Origin: Scleromitrula shiraiana
Taxonomy: Eukaryota; Ascomycota; Leotiomycetes; Helotiales; Sclerotiniaceae
Assembly (NCBI GenBank): GCA_028455995.1
Contig: JABELC010000006.1
Location: 1,488,001-1,552,000 of the forward strand
Reading direction: 5' to 3'
Length of the DNA: 64,000 nt
Shown here: positions 44,467 to 55,654 of the stretch, in pieces
Position numbering within the stretch: position 1 is the first letter of the stretch
How the letters are laid out: each line of letters opens with the position of its first letter
Notes under the pieces: model-generated
Databases searched by the model: none
The model's input: only the letters and a program-made list of their open reading frames with translations
What the model was told of the DNA's origin: nothing
Position numbers and translations under genes: made by a program

Positions 44467-45874
44467 TTAAGAAGGAGGAGCCGAGGTATTCTGGTTGGCT
44501 TCGGTTCTCTGAACAGCACCAAAGCGAGTATTTCCTTGATCGAAGATCTATATTAATGATTAGATGATGATTTCTAAGACGGCAAGAGCGTTTAAATCAC
44601 TTACAGCATAGATTCCCTTGAGGAACGTGTCACCTAGAATATCAAAGGTCATTGTACCTCTTGATTGAATACCACCATAAATCATGCCGTTTCCAGCATC
44701 AGCAAATCCTAGGTCTTCCTTCTGTACAGCAAATTGTTGATCACCAACAGCAAACGTAACAACGGGGAGGTCATCTGCACTTGTGTCACTTGGGAAAATA
44801 TAACCTTGTTGTTCTTCATCATAACTAGATCCTGGAATGGCATCATAGATAGCTTTGCAAGTAGCATCAGAGACTAAAGCAAGAGTAGTTCCGGTATCAG
44901 CAATAGCTTGGTTACCACTCTGCTCAATAGTCTTGCCGTTGACAGTAGCTGAAGTAGAATCAAACATCCAGAAGCCTTGAGAGTTGTCGACTGGAGTGTA
45001 ATAGATCTCTTGTTTACCAACGATGGTTTCGTCAATGTAGCCAAATGTGTAGAAGCTATCACCCTTGTCTGGGTCGTTGACATCGCGCCAGCTTCCCAGA
45101 TTTACAGTGAAGAGTTCAGCAGACGAAGGAATGTCATCTTGTGTGATCATGTTCTCAACCGGGGTAGCAACTGCTTTCGGTGTTACCGTGTTGATGGTGC
45201 CCCAAGCAAGACCTAGGAGTCCATCGCCAGCACCTTTGACGAATTGTGTTGACAAAGCAGTTGCGAGCTCAATAGCTTGGTTCTTGATAGTGAGTCCACC
45301 AATAGTGACGTTATCAGTACCAACCGTACCGGAAGCAGATGAAGAATCACCATATGAGATCTTCCATTTGGATGATTTTGAAGCCTTGAATGTGGATGAT
45401 TTTTTTGGATCAAAGATTGTATGACCTTTAGCCTTCGATGTAGTAGAGGAAGGTAGTTCCGTAGACCAGACCTATATGATACATTCAGTACACGATAGAA
45501 AGATATAAGAACGAGTCGGTACTTACCCATAAATCAGATGATCCAGTGTCAAAGTCAAGTAATAGAGTTTGCGCTGGAGTACCTATTTGAACCTCGCAAA
45601 GATACTCAGAATCGTTCTGCTGGTCCTCGGCCGGAACTTCTCCACTCTGTCCAGTGGCAGTCTTCTTGGTTAATACACGTTGAGTGTGTCCCTTCACGCC
45701 AGCTTTATGATGATGTCCAGAATCGGCAATCTTGCTTGTTTGGAAATATGGCCCCGGCTGGGTTGTGTCGAAGCCCCATTTGTTGAGGAGGTAAACATAT
45801 GATTTAGTTCCGGATTTCTTGTAATTCTTATTAGGAATAAGTCTGATCTTTGATAGACCTTGAAGAGCAGCCAT
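44467..45874 (-). CDS. pepsin-family (A1) aspartic protease without an obvious signal peptide
   Basis: Three exons, 45874-45527, 45471-44605 and 44547-44467, give 431 residues. Both catalytic motifs are intact: [10 protein letters not shown] (Asp about 109) and [10 protein letters not shown] (Asp about 308), with the flap-type [10 protein letters not shown] block between them. The short last exon encodes [14 protein letters not shown], the usual A1 C-terminal signature, and an Asn/Ser/Pro tail. The N-terminus ([20 protein letters not shown]) looks like a pro-region, not a signal sequence: no hydrophobic core is present. Either a further upstream exon encodes the signal peptide or this is an intracellular member. 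No ATG-linked hydrophobic exon was found by eye in the next 300 bases. The family hydrolyses proteins at acid pH. Confidence 0.88.
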
Positions 45875-48021
45875 ATTGAGTAAATTGATACAGGCGAATG
45901 AGAAGATAATTTGATATTAATTTCTTTAGGTACGAATATATTAGATACTGATAGGTGAAAATGAAGAAGAAAAGGAATCAACGGAGAGAGGACATCCTTC
46001 CTTATATACTTATTTTGGACATTCGTAGCTACAAACTGCAACAGTAAGTATCAATTAGTAGAAATGGTTCTAAAGATTAGATCGCGTCATCTGTTCGGTT
46101 TGCAATTCAAGCTTTCCGGGCCGATCCCATGTTATGCACGACCGGGGAAGGAGCATAGTGGGTATGATAAGAAATCATTTGACGTGCCACCCCTCAACTT
46201 CTCCTACAGAAAGTTGGAAAATGTCAATCGTGTGAGTAAAGAAGTGAAGATAACGTTCATACATACTTTTGTGGTTGTGCGAAGGTTTGAACTCAAACCA
46301 AGCTTGTGATATACTTTGTGAACACTGATTATTCTCATCGCTCATCTGATAACATTACATTTTGCAAGTATAGAGTGAGAGAAGATGATGTTGCCCATGA
46401 TACATCATTAGGTTTTATTTTCGGCATTTCCTTCGAGGTGAGACAACATCCTAGGTTGTGAAGGACTGGATTTGTGAAGCAATAAGGATGAAGAAATGAG
46501 GGGCTGTGTTCACATAAGCTTTGATTAGCCCGAATTTTTTGCAGAAGGAACTGCCCGTGCCGTTGGGACTATGTTATTTTCAAATAATGTCATCTCATCA
46601 TTTGCCTCTATATCTTATCATCTGCAACGCTAAGGGGCTCAGTCAGTATTATCCCACAATGTGCCTCATTGAGTAGATGATATGCATCAATATTTTCTGG
46701 ACCAGAACAGGATGCAGGCTATTTAACGTCATTATTGCTAGTCATGCTATTCAACAACTTAGAATGTCTCAAGAGTGTCTTATTGAGCACTGATTTAACA
46801 AGCTCTAAAGCAGGTCCATATTGATGAAGATTCTCCGAGCGCCGATTTCGAAATGATGTGGCACCAGTGAAGTTCTAAATGCAGCACAATGTTAGCATTC
46901 AGCCAAACAAGGTTTTATGCTACCATCCAAAAAGCCGAATGGATGTAGATAACAATACTTACAGTATTACGAACATGTACGTATTAACAAGGGAGAGTAT
47001 CAATGAGGAAACCAAAACCACAAGCTAAATTGTGGGGGTTACATAGGGGATGAATCTTCCTGACCTTCCTTATCAGTAACAGTTACACACACTTCTTAAG
47101 GGGGCGTTATGTCACTAATATATCCCAATAGTGCTAACTATATCCTACTACTGAGGTACAGATGAGAAAGTCTGGCTAATCTGCCTCGATACATACGTAT
47201 ACTATATGTTACTGGATCTACTTCGGTAGTTTCTCGGTAAGAACATTTAGAACTACATACTTCGGAAAATTTCGGCCCATTTTGACAGGCGGTGAAAGTT
47301 TGGGAGTGAAAATATCAGTTTGTCTTTCCTTCAACTGAGAAATCGGCATTGATTAAAATACATGATTATACTTTTTGTCGATTCGAGTATGCGAGTACCA
47401 TAGGCTCATCTCACATTTCTTACAATATGTAATATGCATGCTATGTGATAAATCCACCAGCAGAGACTCACAGCAAGTGTTGTTCTGTCTCTTTTCTCTT
47501 CTCCTTTCGACTGCTTTGATTGCTATCACTGGTAGAGGCGAGTGCTTGTTCCATTGAATGATTTTGTTCTCAACGGCCACACTTTCTCTTTGCTATGGAG
47601 CTCTAGCGATTTTGATTCAGCCTGATATCTCAATCTCGATTCATGAAAACGACGGTCGCTCAATACGTCCTGAGCAATATGCAAGCTCGCAGCTAGATTA
47701 GGTGTTCTCTCTTCCATTTCTAGCAAGCCATGACCTATCACTCTGAATCTCAAATTTTCTATGATCTTGCAGAACTCCCTACTAGGCTTGGATTTACAAT
47801 CGGTCATTCTTTTGGTCAGCCCTGCAAATTGGTTTCAAGTTGCCATTTTAGAATTCTTGAGTGAATTCATATACTCTTGATAGACAAGAAAGAAATTTTC
47901 TTTATAAAGAGCCGGCCAGTTTCATGTTATTTTCATTGCTACTTTAGATAGTTGCTGTTTTAGGTAATGGCTCTTTTAGGTAGAGGATAGAAAAATAATA
48001 TTGGAGAAAAAGGCTGAGGGA
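45875..48021. other. 2.1-kb region without a supported gene
   Basis: Small frames (46064-46309 plus, 47526-47807 minus) have no recognisable features. The 93-codon minus frame has a true ATG but no homology that I know. Repeats were not seen. Confidence 0.5.
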
Positions 48022-49020
48022 ATGAAAGTCACAGAGATCACAGAGTTTTTCTTAGGCAAATATGGTCGAAAAAAAGTACACGATTTCATTTATGACAACA
48101 GTAAACAAAGTAAGAAAGCCAGGGGCGAACTTCCATCCAAGCAGGAGCATCAGGAGTATCAAGGCCGTAAGGGGACACTACCATCACAACCATGGAACCC
48201 ATCCCATGATTCTGCGCTGCTCGCAGCAAAGTTAGACAACTATGGGTTTACATGAATGTCGCAGTGGGAGAACGACGACAAAAGTAGGGTATTTGGTGGT
48301 CGCGATCGTAGTACACTGAGTGTGAGATATAAAAAATTATGGCCATACGTAGAGAATGGAGAGATCAAGTATAAAATGATTGACGGTGTCTGGAGATTTG
48401 AAGGGTTTAAGGAAGTCCACCAGAATCTTAAAAGAGACTATGGAAAAAAGGGGGACACAGAGGAAAAGAAGAATGATTCTGATTCTGAGCTAGAATCATT
48501 TGGACAGGGGAAAAGATTCCGAATAATATTGCCTAAGGAAGTTGAATCTGGTCCACCAAATTCTGATACCACTCCTAAGCCGCCTAAACCAAAACAACTT
48601 TCAGCTTCAGAACCTATGAAAGTTGGTGAATCTGGTCCATCTAGATCTGATGCCACTCATAAGTCCAAACAAAAACAGCTTCCAGGCACGGGCGTGCTAT
48701 TTGGATCTGGTGCTACTCCTAAGCCGCCTAAACCAAAAGTACTTTCGGCTTCAGAACCTATAGTCTACCCTGAATCTGGTCCATCTAATTCTGATGCTAC
48801 TAAGGTTGAACGAGAAAAACTTCCAACTTTGGGGTCTACGAACGTTTGATCTGGTCCATCTAATTCTGATGCTACTTCCAAGCCGCGAACAGCTCTTCCA
48901 GGTGTGGAATCTATGAAAAACCCTCGATCCAGATCCAAATCCCCCAAATCAGTTAAGCAATCGGCGACAGAGACCAGTCTCAAAGCCCCAAAACCTACAC
49001 ATAAGGCATCGAGAAAGTGA
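48022..49020 (+). pseudogene. repeat-tailed basic protein gene interrupted by two in-frame TGA codons
   Basis: One frame of 333 codons runs from the ATG at 48022 to TGA at 49018-49020, interrupted by TGA at 48253-48255 and 48847-48849. The N-terminal half (WNPSHDSALLAAKLDNYGF, then SQWENDDKSRVFGGRDRSTLSVRYKKLWPYV) has the helix spacing of a SANT/Myb-like DNA-binding region, though the match is only approximate. The second half is about five degenerate copies of a 75-84-bp unit (ESGPSNSDATPKPPKPKQL-like). It ends in a basic SRSKSPKS / KAPKPTHKASRK tail. The first stop most simply replaces a Trp codon. The second falls at the first codon of repeat 5, where other copies have GAA or GGA. It may be a decayed gene or two neighbouring fragments. 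Recoding is possible but unlikely. Confidence 0.55.
48544..48930 (+). repeat. five-copy degenerate 75-84-bp coding repeat
   Basis: Starts at about 48544, 48628, 48703, 48772 and 48850, each beginning (G)ATCTGGT and continuing into TCTGATGCTACT and AAGCCGCCTAAACC-like sequence. Copies 1 and 3 share the longest match, including TTTCAGCTTCAGAACCTAT with one difference. Confidence 0.75.
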
Positions 49021-50823
49021 ACATTGGTTACAGAGTGTATGTTGTACACTGGGACCACCTGAGCTACCTATGCTACCTATATCGAAGCCGCACAGTTGGA
49101 AAACTCACACAACTAGGATAGTCACATGTTAAGAATATGGTTCCACAATATAACATAACGAAAATAGTATAGAATATATAGATAGATTGGAAATTTGATT
49201 TTTTTTGCCCTCAGAACTTGAATGCATATTGCATAAAATATTGATGGTTTTGCCGATTCATTATGTATTCTTCTACAATCCATAATTTACATGTTCCCTC
49301 ATGAATCAGATACAAAAAGAAGGAAGCATAATGTTCATCCAAACTATTGAAGTTCTGAATGTTCGTTCAATTAGATTTGATTAATATACGTGTCTTAATG
49401 TCAATGATTGTATTGTATACAGACAACAGAAATGAATTAGCTCTATATCTATTTCAAAACCTATACTCCAAATGAACATTCAAAGAAAATTGGTCTGATA
49501 TATACATTTTTGAGCAACGGGTGGAATATACCCCGTGTATTCTATGTGGAATATTCCTGGAATATTCCACCCGACTAGATCTCAACGGGTAGGAATATTA
49601 CCCCATAGAAGTCGTTCGGATACCCGGGTATTTCGGGTATGGTTGGTGGTTAGATATTTTGATATATTTTGATATCATATTACCAAAATAGGCAGTTTTG
49701 AAGATATATATGCAATCATGTGATTATAAAGTTTATGTTCCTTAGAAATATATGATTATATCTTATGTAATTGAAGATTTTTATATTTTTGAATAAATGA
49801 ATGTAGCTTTTGATATGTTATATGATATATACAATGAGAATATCAATCATCAGATGATAATTATATAATCACATGATCACATACCCGGAATATTACCCCT
49901 AGCGAGTATAATAAAATATTACCCCTTTAGATTCTGGCGCCCCCACGAGATATCATGCAAGACATGCGTCGTCTGCAATTATTCCGAAACATATGCCGGG
50001 TACATGTTGCTGTGCAATGTGCATGTGCCGTATCTTGGGTGTGGCTATGACGGAATAATTCTTGATTCTTCAGGAAATTCTTCAAGCAAATATCTTGCTG
50101 CCGCTGCGTATGCAATCATGATTTTTTCGAATGACCACAGCTGTGGCGATTCCAACAGATGGATTTCTGTTGACATGGGTTAGGACTATCGAAACTTCTG
50201 AACGATAGCATTGAGACTGTCGATCATTTCTTCATACTCCCTCTTTTTTTCTCCAACAATTGTAAATCTTCCAATATAGTCAGATTATACGACTACGACC
50301 ACAGAAATTCTTCCACCGTCGAATGGACAACTTTTGCGAGCACCACGGTTGACCATCGCATGACTATCGTGATATTATCAAAAACTCGGATGAGGCCGCA
50401 GTCCCAAAAAGAAAGGTGGTGTTGAGAGATTTACTCTTTTGCCAATGAGGTGAGGTCAATTCTTTATCACAACGTTTGTTGGCGCCTATCATGTCGTGCA
50501 CCACGCCAACAGTGGTACACAGAGCTGCAAATAAGCTTTCTTGCCAAGTCGCCATTATGCAGAGCAGGGTTTGAGAGAATCTGGAGATGAGATTTTACAT
50601 CAATTTTTGTGTTGCTGATGCTATGTACGTAAGATTATGCGGTGGGGTTATTTTGACCGTTCATTAATTCTGTAGATATAACTATTCGGGACGAATACGA
50701 TTATGGATGTACGTTCATACAAACATGAAGTTCTGTCCAATTGAGACATAGTCTCACCCCATTCTTTTTCATTTAGAAACAAGAACCTACCGCCGAAAGT
50801 ACACTCAACGGCGCTCAAAACCT
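49021..50823. other. intergenic with a foldback-like A+T element
   Basis: Within 49510-49935 the motif GGAATATTACCCC recurs. No protein family is recognised in the small frames around 49927-50848. Confidence 0.5.
49516..49935. repeat. cluster of GGAATAT(T)ACCCC motifs, possible miniature foldback element
   Basis: Direct copies at 49523-49534 (GGAATATACCCC), 49592-49604, 49887-49899 and 49916-49924 (truncated). GGGTGGAATAT at 49520-49530 is inverted at 49561-49573 (ATATTCCACCC). TGGAATATTCC repeats with one-base spacing at 49547-49569, and TACCCGGGTA is a palindrome near 49622-49631. The interior is A+T-rich. No target duplication was identified, so its mobile nature is uncertain. Confidence 0.45.
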
Positions 50824-51063
50824 CTAAAATATCTCCCCCCATTCCCATACCTTCCGAGCTCCTCCATCCGCGTCATCCTTATTGTCCATATCCTTATCCT
50901 TGTCTTTGTCTTTGTCCTCATCCTCTTTCCCGCGCTCCTCGCCCTTCTCAATCTGCGAATCATGAGTTGCTGCCCACAAAGCTGCAGTCGCAACAGCAAG
51001 AAGAATATAGCAAAGTATTAAAATTTCCGAGTACGACCAAAATATAGAGGGTAAGTCAGCCAT
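50824..51063 (-). CDS. small single-pass membrane protein with charged repeat tail (hypothetical)
   Basis: ATG at 51063, 79 residues, one exon. Residues 12-31 (ILILCYILLAVATAALWAA) form one membrane helix. The rest is extremely polar, with an EERGKEDEDKDKDKDKD stretch coded by repeats of GACAAA/GACAAG. No signal-peptide cleavage site is evident, so an anchored protein with a cytosolic tail is likely. I recognise no family. The intact frame, true ATG and hydrophobic-then-charged design make it more believable than other small frames here, but RNA evidence is lacking. Confidence 0.4.
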   Translation of the reverse strand: MADLPSIFWSYSEILILCYILLAVATAALWAATHDSQIEKGEERGKEDEDKDKDKDKDMDNKDDADGGARKVWEWGEIF

Positions 51064-51362
51064 TGTATGTTTTGAGCAAGCTTTGGCTGTGAAAAGAAAG
51101 ATGGCTAGTACTGTATTGCGGATTGGTGTAAGAAGTGGTTGAAATTATGGAACTGAGATCAGTGGTTAATAGTTGATAAGATGGTGGAGTTAAAAATCCA
51201 GGACAGGGCAATATATAGATAGAAATTAACTTGCTTCCCATACTCACAATCATGAAAGAGTAAATCAGAAGATCTTGTCATGATGGACAATGTATAGTTG
51301 TTTGCTGAGTTACCATTACATTCTGACATGTATTTCTTCTTGTGATTGTACAATCGATTCTT
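51064..51362. other. short intergenic stretch
   Basis: Lies between the small membrane protein and the release factor. Nothing seen. Confidence 0.5.
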
Positions 51363-52698
51363 TCATTTTGGCGTGTGGTTTGCAACTTCTTCAGCTAACA
51401 AACCCTGGATTTCCATTTCCGAAAACCAAGCCTTCACACTGTCAATGATCTTGTCGAGATCATGACCACCCTCCATCACATCGTCTAAATTATGCACACT
51501 CAACCCACTTCTGTGATCTGTGACCCTCTGCTGACCCCAGTTATACGTCCTAACCTTATCACCTCTCCCCATTTTTGCTATACCCACCACACTCCTCCTC
51601 AAATTTATCAATTCCTCTTCTCTAGCTTCCCTTTTCGCAGCCGCCAATCTTGATCTCAGAATCTCCCATGCCTTTTGCCTATTCTTCAACTGACTGCGTC
51701 CTTCTTGCATACTTACCACTGTCCCTGTAGGCGCATGAGTCAACCGAACCGCAGAATCAGTTGTATTGACATGTTGACCACCCGCTCCTCTTGCCCTCAT
51801 AACTTCAACCTTCACATCTTGTGGATTCACATAGTAATCACTATTAGGATCATTAAGATCCGCTTCCCAGTACTCCTGCCCCTCTTGTCCGGTTGTCGGG
51901 AAACTAGGTAGGACCATCACACTCACCGCGCTGGTATGTGTTCTGCCTTTACTTTCCGTAGCAGGCACACGCTGCACACGATGAACGCCCGCCTCGCTAC
52001 GCAACAAATCATACGATCCGGGTGTTTCAATTTCGAGAACGACTTCGGCAATAGGAGACCCAGAACTAGAATCCGATTCTCCGTCTGCGGTTTCATATTT
52101 TATTATCGATGCGCGGAGCTTTTTGCGCGCACAGTATGCTCGATACATTCGTAATAAGTCTGCGGCGAATATTGCGGCTTCGTTTCCTCCAGCTCCAGGT
52201 CGAATTTCTAATAAACATGAGAGCTCGGCGAAAGGATGTTTTGGGGTCAGACTTGTCGTGAGGTTTCGTGATAGTCCTTCGAGAAGCGAAGTCGTAGTAG
52301 CTAGATCCTCAACCGCCAACTCTCGTAATTCTTCATCTGTGGACGAGTCCGAGAGAAGTGCTTGCAATTCTTTTAACGATTCTTGTGTTTTCTCCCATTC
52401 CTTTAATGCAGACGTTACACCTTGTAGTTCACCAATTCGTTTTGCAATCTTCGCATCAAAGCTCTCGGAGGTTTCTTTACTCAATCGATCGTGTTCAATT
52501 GCCATATTGCGCGCTCGCGCAAGCAATGTAGGTGAGAATGTGCCATGGCTTGCTAATTTTTCGTGTAAGAGGATGCGGAAAGAGGGTACATATGGACAAC
52601 TAACAGTTGGTGCTAGAAAAGCGTAGATTTGATCGTCTTTTACCAGGCCTCAATGATAGATTTATACATCGTCGACATATCCAAGGAGCTTTAGACAT
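51363..52698 (-). CDS. MRF1: mitochondrial peptide chain release factor 1
   Basis: Two exons, 52698-52605 and 52552-51363, give 427 residues. Exon 1 encodes MSKAPWICRRCINL followed by RPGKRRSNLRFSSTN, an Arg/Ser-rich mitochondrial presequence. The 52-bp intron (GTTAGT donor, ATTAG acceptor) is needed because the frame stops at once if it is retained. The core has the PCRF domain with EIRPGAGGNEAAIF, then SEAGVHRVQRVP, and the catalytic GGQ in RARGAGGQHVNTTDSAVRLTH (about 288-290). The glutamine of GGQ enters the peptidyl-transferase centre to release the finished chain. The codon-recognition region precedes it, in the class I RF1 layout, expected to read UAA and UAG in mitochondria. It is a housekeeping gene with an intact frame, divergent from the GGT gene with only about 360 bases between starts. 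Confidence 0.93.
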
Positions 52699-53060
52699 TC
52701 TCGTCAGAATAGCTACTCTTTAAATTTTGAATTCTTGATGTATATCATTTTCTGATCTGGAATTTAGAGTGGTCCGTGCGTTTGTACTCCCAATCAGGCA
52801 GGTCACATTACTCAAAGTTCGTGACGTTTCCAATCTATGGATACCCTTCCCCGCGTTGTCGAGCTCGTAATTGCCGAAGTCGAGTATTTCAATTATTCTC
52901 ATGTAAAGTAGTTTGGATCTTGGTAATAAATTGTTTCTTCCTCTGTCCTCTTGTGAATAGACCTCCCGACTTTCCATAGTAGACATATATCGAACCTCTC
53001 AACATCATAACCCATCTCAAGCCTCAACTTTTGGTTACTCACTTAGAAAATTCCATCAAG
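52699..53060. promoter_or_regulatory. divergent promoter region (mtRF1 minus, GGT plus)
   Basis: These 362 bases between two opposed start codons must contain both promoters. An open minus frame (52720-52986) here has no family resemblance and is judged chance. Confidence 0.5.
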
Positions 53061-55069
53061 ATGCCTGTCAATCTCAATGCCGTATTTCCGGCAGCAGACC
53101 CAGAATTTATAACTTTTCCTAGTAGAAGAAGTGTTGTTCATGGAACCGAGGGTATGATAGCTTGTACTCAACCTTTAGCTGCAAGATGTGGTCTTAAAGT
53201 GCTAGACGCCGGTGGAAATGCTGCTGTAAGTGATTATGTTGTTTTATTCGGAGAGAATATTCATAAATGCATACGCTAAACATAGATAGGATGCCGCAGT
53301 AGCTATCGGTATGTCAGATCTACTAAATTCGTGACATAATCTAATGGTTCTACAGCTGCTGGTCTGAACTTGACAGAACCTACTTCAACTGGAATTGGTG
53401 GTGATATGTTCTGTCTTTTTTATGATTCCAAGACCAAAAAAGTAAGCTCTTTGAATGGTTCTGGTCGTGCAGGAATGAAATGCTCTCTCGAAGCTATTCG
53501 AAAGGACCTTGGACTCCAGGACGATATACCTGGCAGAATTCCACTCAAAAGCCCACATGCTGTTACTGTTCCAGGAGCAGCAGCTGGGTGGGTAGATACT
53601 GTAGAAAGATTTGGTAGCGGAAATCTTACCTTAGAACAAATTTTGGCTCCTGCCATCGAACTAGGAGAAAAAGGATTTCCTGTCTCAGAGTTGGCATCAA
53701 CCATGGTAAGCAAGCTCTAATCATTAATATTAATTTCAATGACTTACAGACGCGATAGTGGAGAGGAAATGAAGGATTACTTCTAAAAGCGTCTCCTAAC
53801 GGCAGGGAAATGCTGAAGGAGGACTCGAGTGCTCCAAATGGTTGGAGGGCACCTAGACCTGGAGAACTCTTCAAGAATCCAAATCTTGCTAAAACGTTCC
53901 GAACACTTGCAGCAGAAGGAAAGAAGGGATTCTATACTGGAAGAATTGCTGAAGAAATCGTCAAAGTCACAGGAGATTTAGGAGCATTTCTTGAACTAGA
54001 TGACTTGACAAAGCATATGGAATTAGGTAGTGAATCGACTACACCAATTTCATCTGTCTTCAAGGGACAAGGATATAATCAAAAGCATCACTACGTCGAT
54101 GGAATATCTGGCCAAGGTCTAAGCGAAGATAACCACGGTGTCCGAATCTGGGAACATCCACCTAACGGTCAAGGACTCGTTGCACTCATGGCGCTCGGTA
54201 TTATAGAAGAATTAGAGAACGCAGGTAAGATCCCGCATTTCCAAGAATCCGACCACAATTCCCCCGAATACCTTCACGCGGTAATTGAGTCCCTTCGCAT
54301 CGCCTTCGCCGACGCCAGTTTCTTCAATGGTGACCCCTCATTCAACAAACTCCCCACTGCTGAGTTAGTATCTAAACCCTACCTCCGAGAACGTGCCAAA
54401 TTATTCGATCCCCACCGCGCCAACCCTGAAATATACGACCACGGCTCCCCAGCGCACAACCACAGCGATACAGTATATTTCGCCGTAACCGACAAACATG
54501 GCAACGGAATTTCATTCATCAACAGCAATTTCGAAGGCTTCGGAAGCGGTATAATCCCGAAAGGATGTGGGTTCACTCTTCAAAATAGAGGAGGTAATTT
54601 CTCTCTAGAGAAAAATCACATCAACGTCATCGCACCCGGTAAACGTCCCTACCACACCATTATCCCGGCCATGATCACAAATGTCCACGATGACTCTCTT
54701 CACTCCGTGTATGGCGTTATGGGCGGATTCATGCAACCACAGGGTCATGTGCAGGTTCTTCTCAATATGATAACGTTTGGGTTGAATCCTCAGGCTGCGC
54801 TGGATGCACCTAGGTTTTGTATTGCAGCGGATGGGATACCTGGAGAGGAAAGAGAGGAGAGAGAGGTATTCTTGGAGGAGGGAATTAGCGAGGAGACGGC
54901 TCAGAGGCTGAGGGAGATGGGTCATAAGGTTGAGGTTGTGGGGGGGTGGAAGAGAGGAGTTTTTGGGAGGGGTCAGATTATTAGGGTGCATGGGGAGAGG
55001 GAGGGAGATAGACTTGTTTATAGTGGGGGGAGTGATCCAAGGGGGGATGGGGGTGCTTATCCGGCATAG
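53061..55069 (+). CDS. gamma-glutamyltransferase / glutathione hydrolase family
   Basis: Four exons, 53061-53225, 53290-53308, 53356-53705 and 53759-55069, give 614 residues. The 19-base exon 2 (DAAVAI) is small but required: it restores AGGNAA-DAAVAI-AAGLNLTEP, the N-terminal family signature. The large subunit carries PTSTGIGGDMF and SPHAVTVPGAAAGW. Self-cleavage should occur at Thr 416 in HSDTVYFAVTD, which becomes the nucleophile of the small subunit, followed by GNGISFINSNFEGFGSG and a GGFMQPQGHVQV block. There is no signal peptide, unlike classical secreted GGT, so this may be a cytosolic or vacuolar acylase-like member of the family. The start at 53061 was chosen because no ATG precedes it in frame. 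Confidence 0.92.
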
Positions 55070-55654
55070 ATTGGGTGGGGGGTGTTTATGTATTGTTTTG
55101 CACATAACTAAAATACTTTTGTAAGGGCGGAAGGAAGAAGGGTAGTCACCTAAACATACTTAAACACATGACCAGTACATATAGAATACTAAAAGAAATA
55201 CATGAAAAGTGAAAGAATCGTTGTAATGTCTCCTGTACTTATATTGGTTGATCACCAATATTGATATATCAACTTCATAATGCATAAATAGTAACAACAT
55301 GTTCGTAGTGTAATTTGTATTTTATTTGTAGTGGATATCACGAACAAAGGTAAAAAAAAGAGAAGAAGCATGAGTGAACTTTCTTTTGATCATACACTAT
55401 GGTATGTATATAATATTCTTTAACATAAATAAGGAGCTGAAAAGATAAGCATACAGAAGATACATGTATATACAAAATCAGTGATGTATGAACATCCCCA
55501 CATTCATCTCTCATGATGCTCTCAACCCTTTATTTCCCAATCGCCAGAGTCCCCATCCACCAATTTTGAATCCGATTTATGCCCCAGCCCACCCCATAAG
55601 CCATATCATTCCGGTTGACCATCTCATCTCATCTATGGAATCAAATTGCTTAAT
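55070..55654. other. convergent intergenic region
   Basis: Lies between the 3' ends of the GGT and DUF3455 genes. No element seen. Confidence 0.6.

Noticed and set aside
47526..47807. 93-codon minus-strand frame with a true ATG
   Set aside because: Charged, featureless product with no known relative; too weak to call without transcripts.
49547..49569. Heat-shock element (GAAnnTTC repeats)
   Set aside because: The spacing between the two GAATATTC blocks is three bases rather than two, and no gene starts nearby; better explained as part of the repeat cluster.
52720..52986. 88-codon minus-strand frame between mtRF1 and GGT
   Set aside because: Lies in the shared promoter; the true mtRF1 first exon was found at 52698-52605 in another frame.
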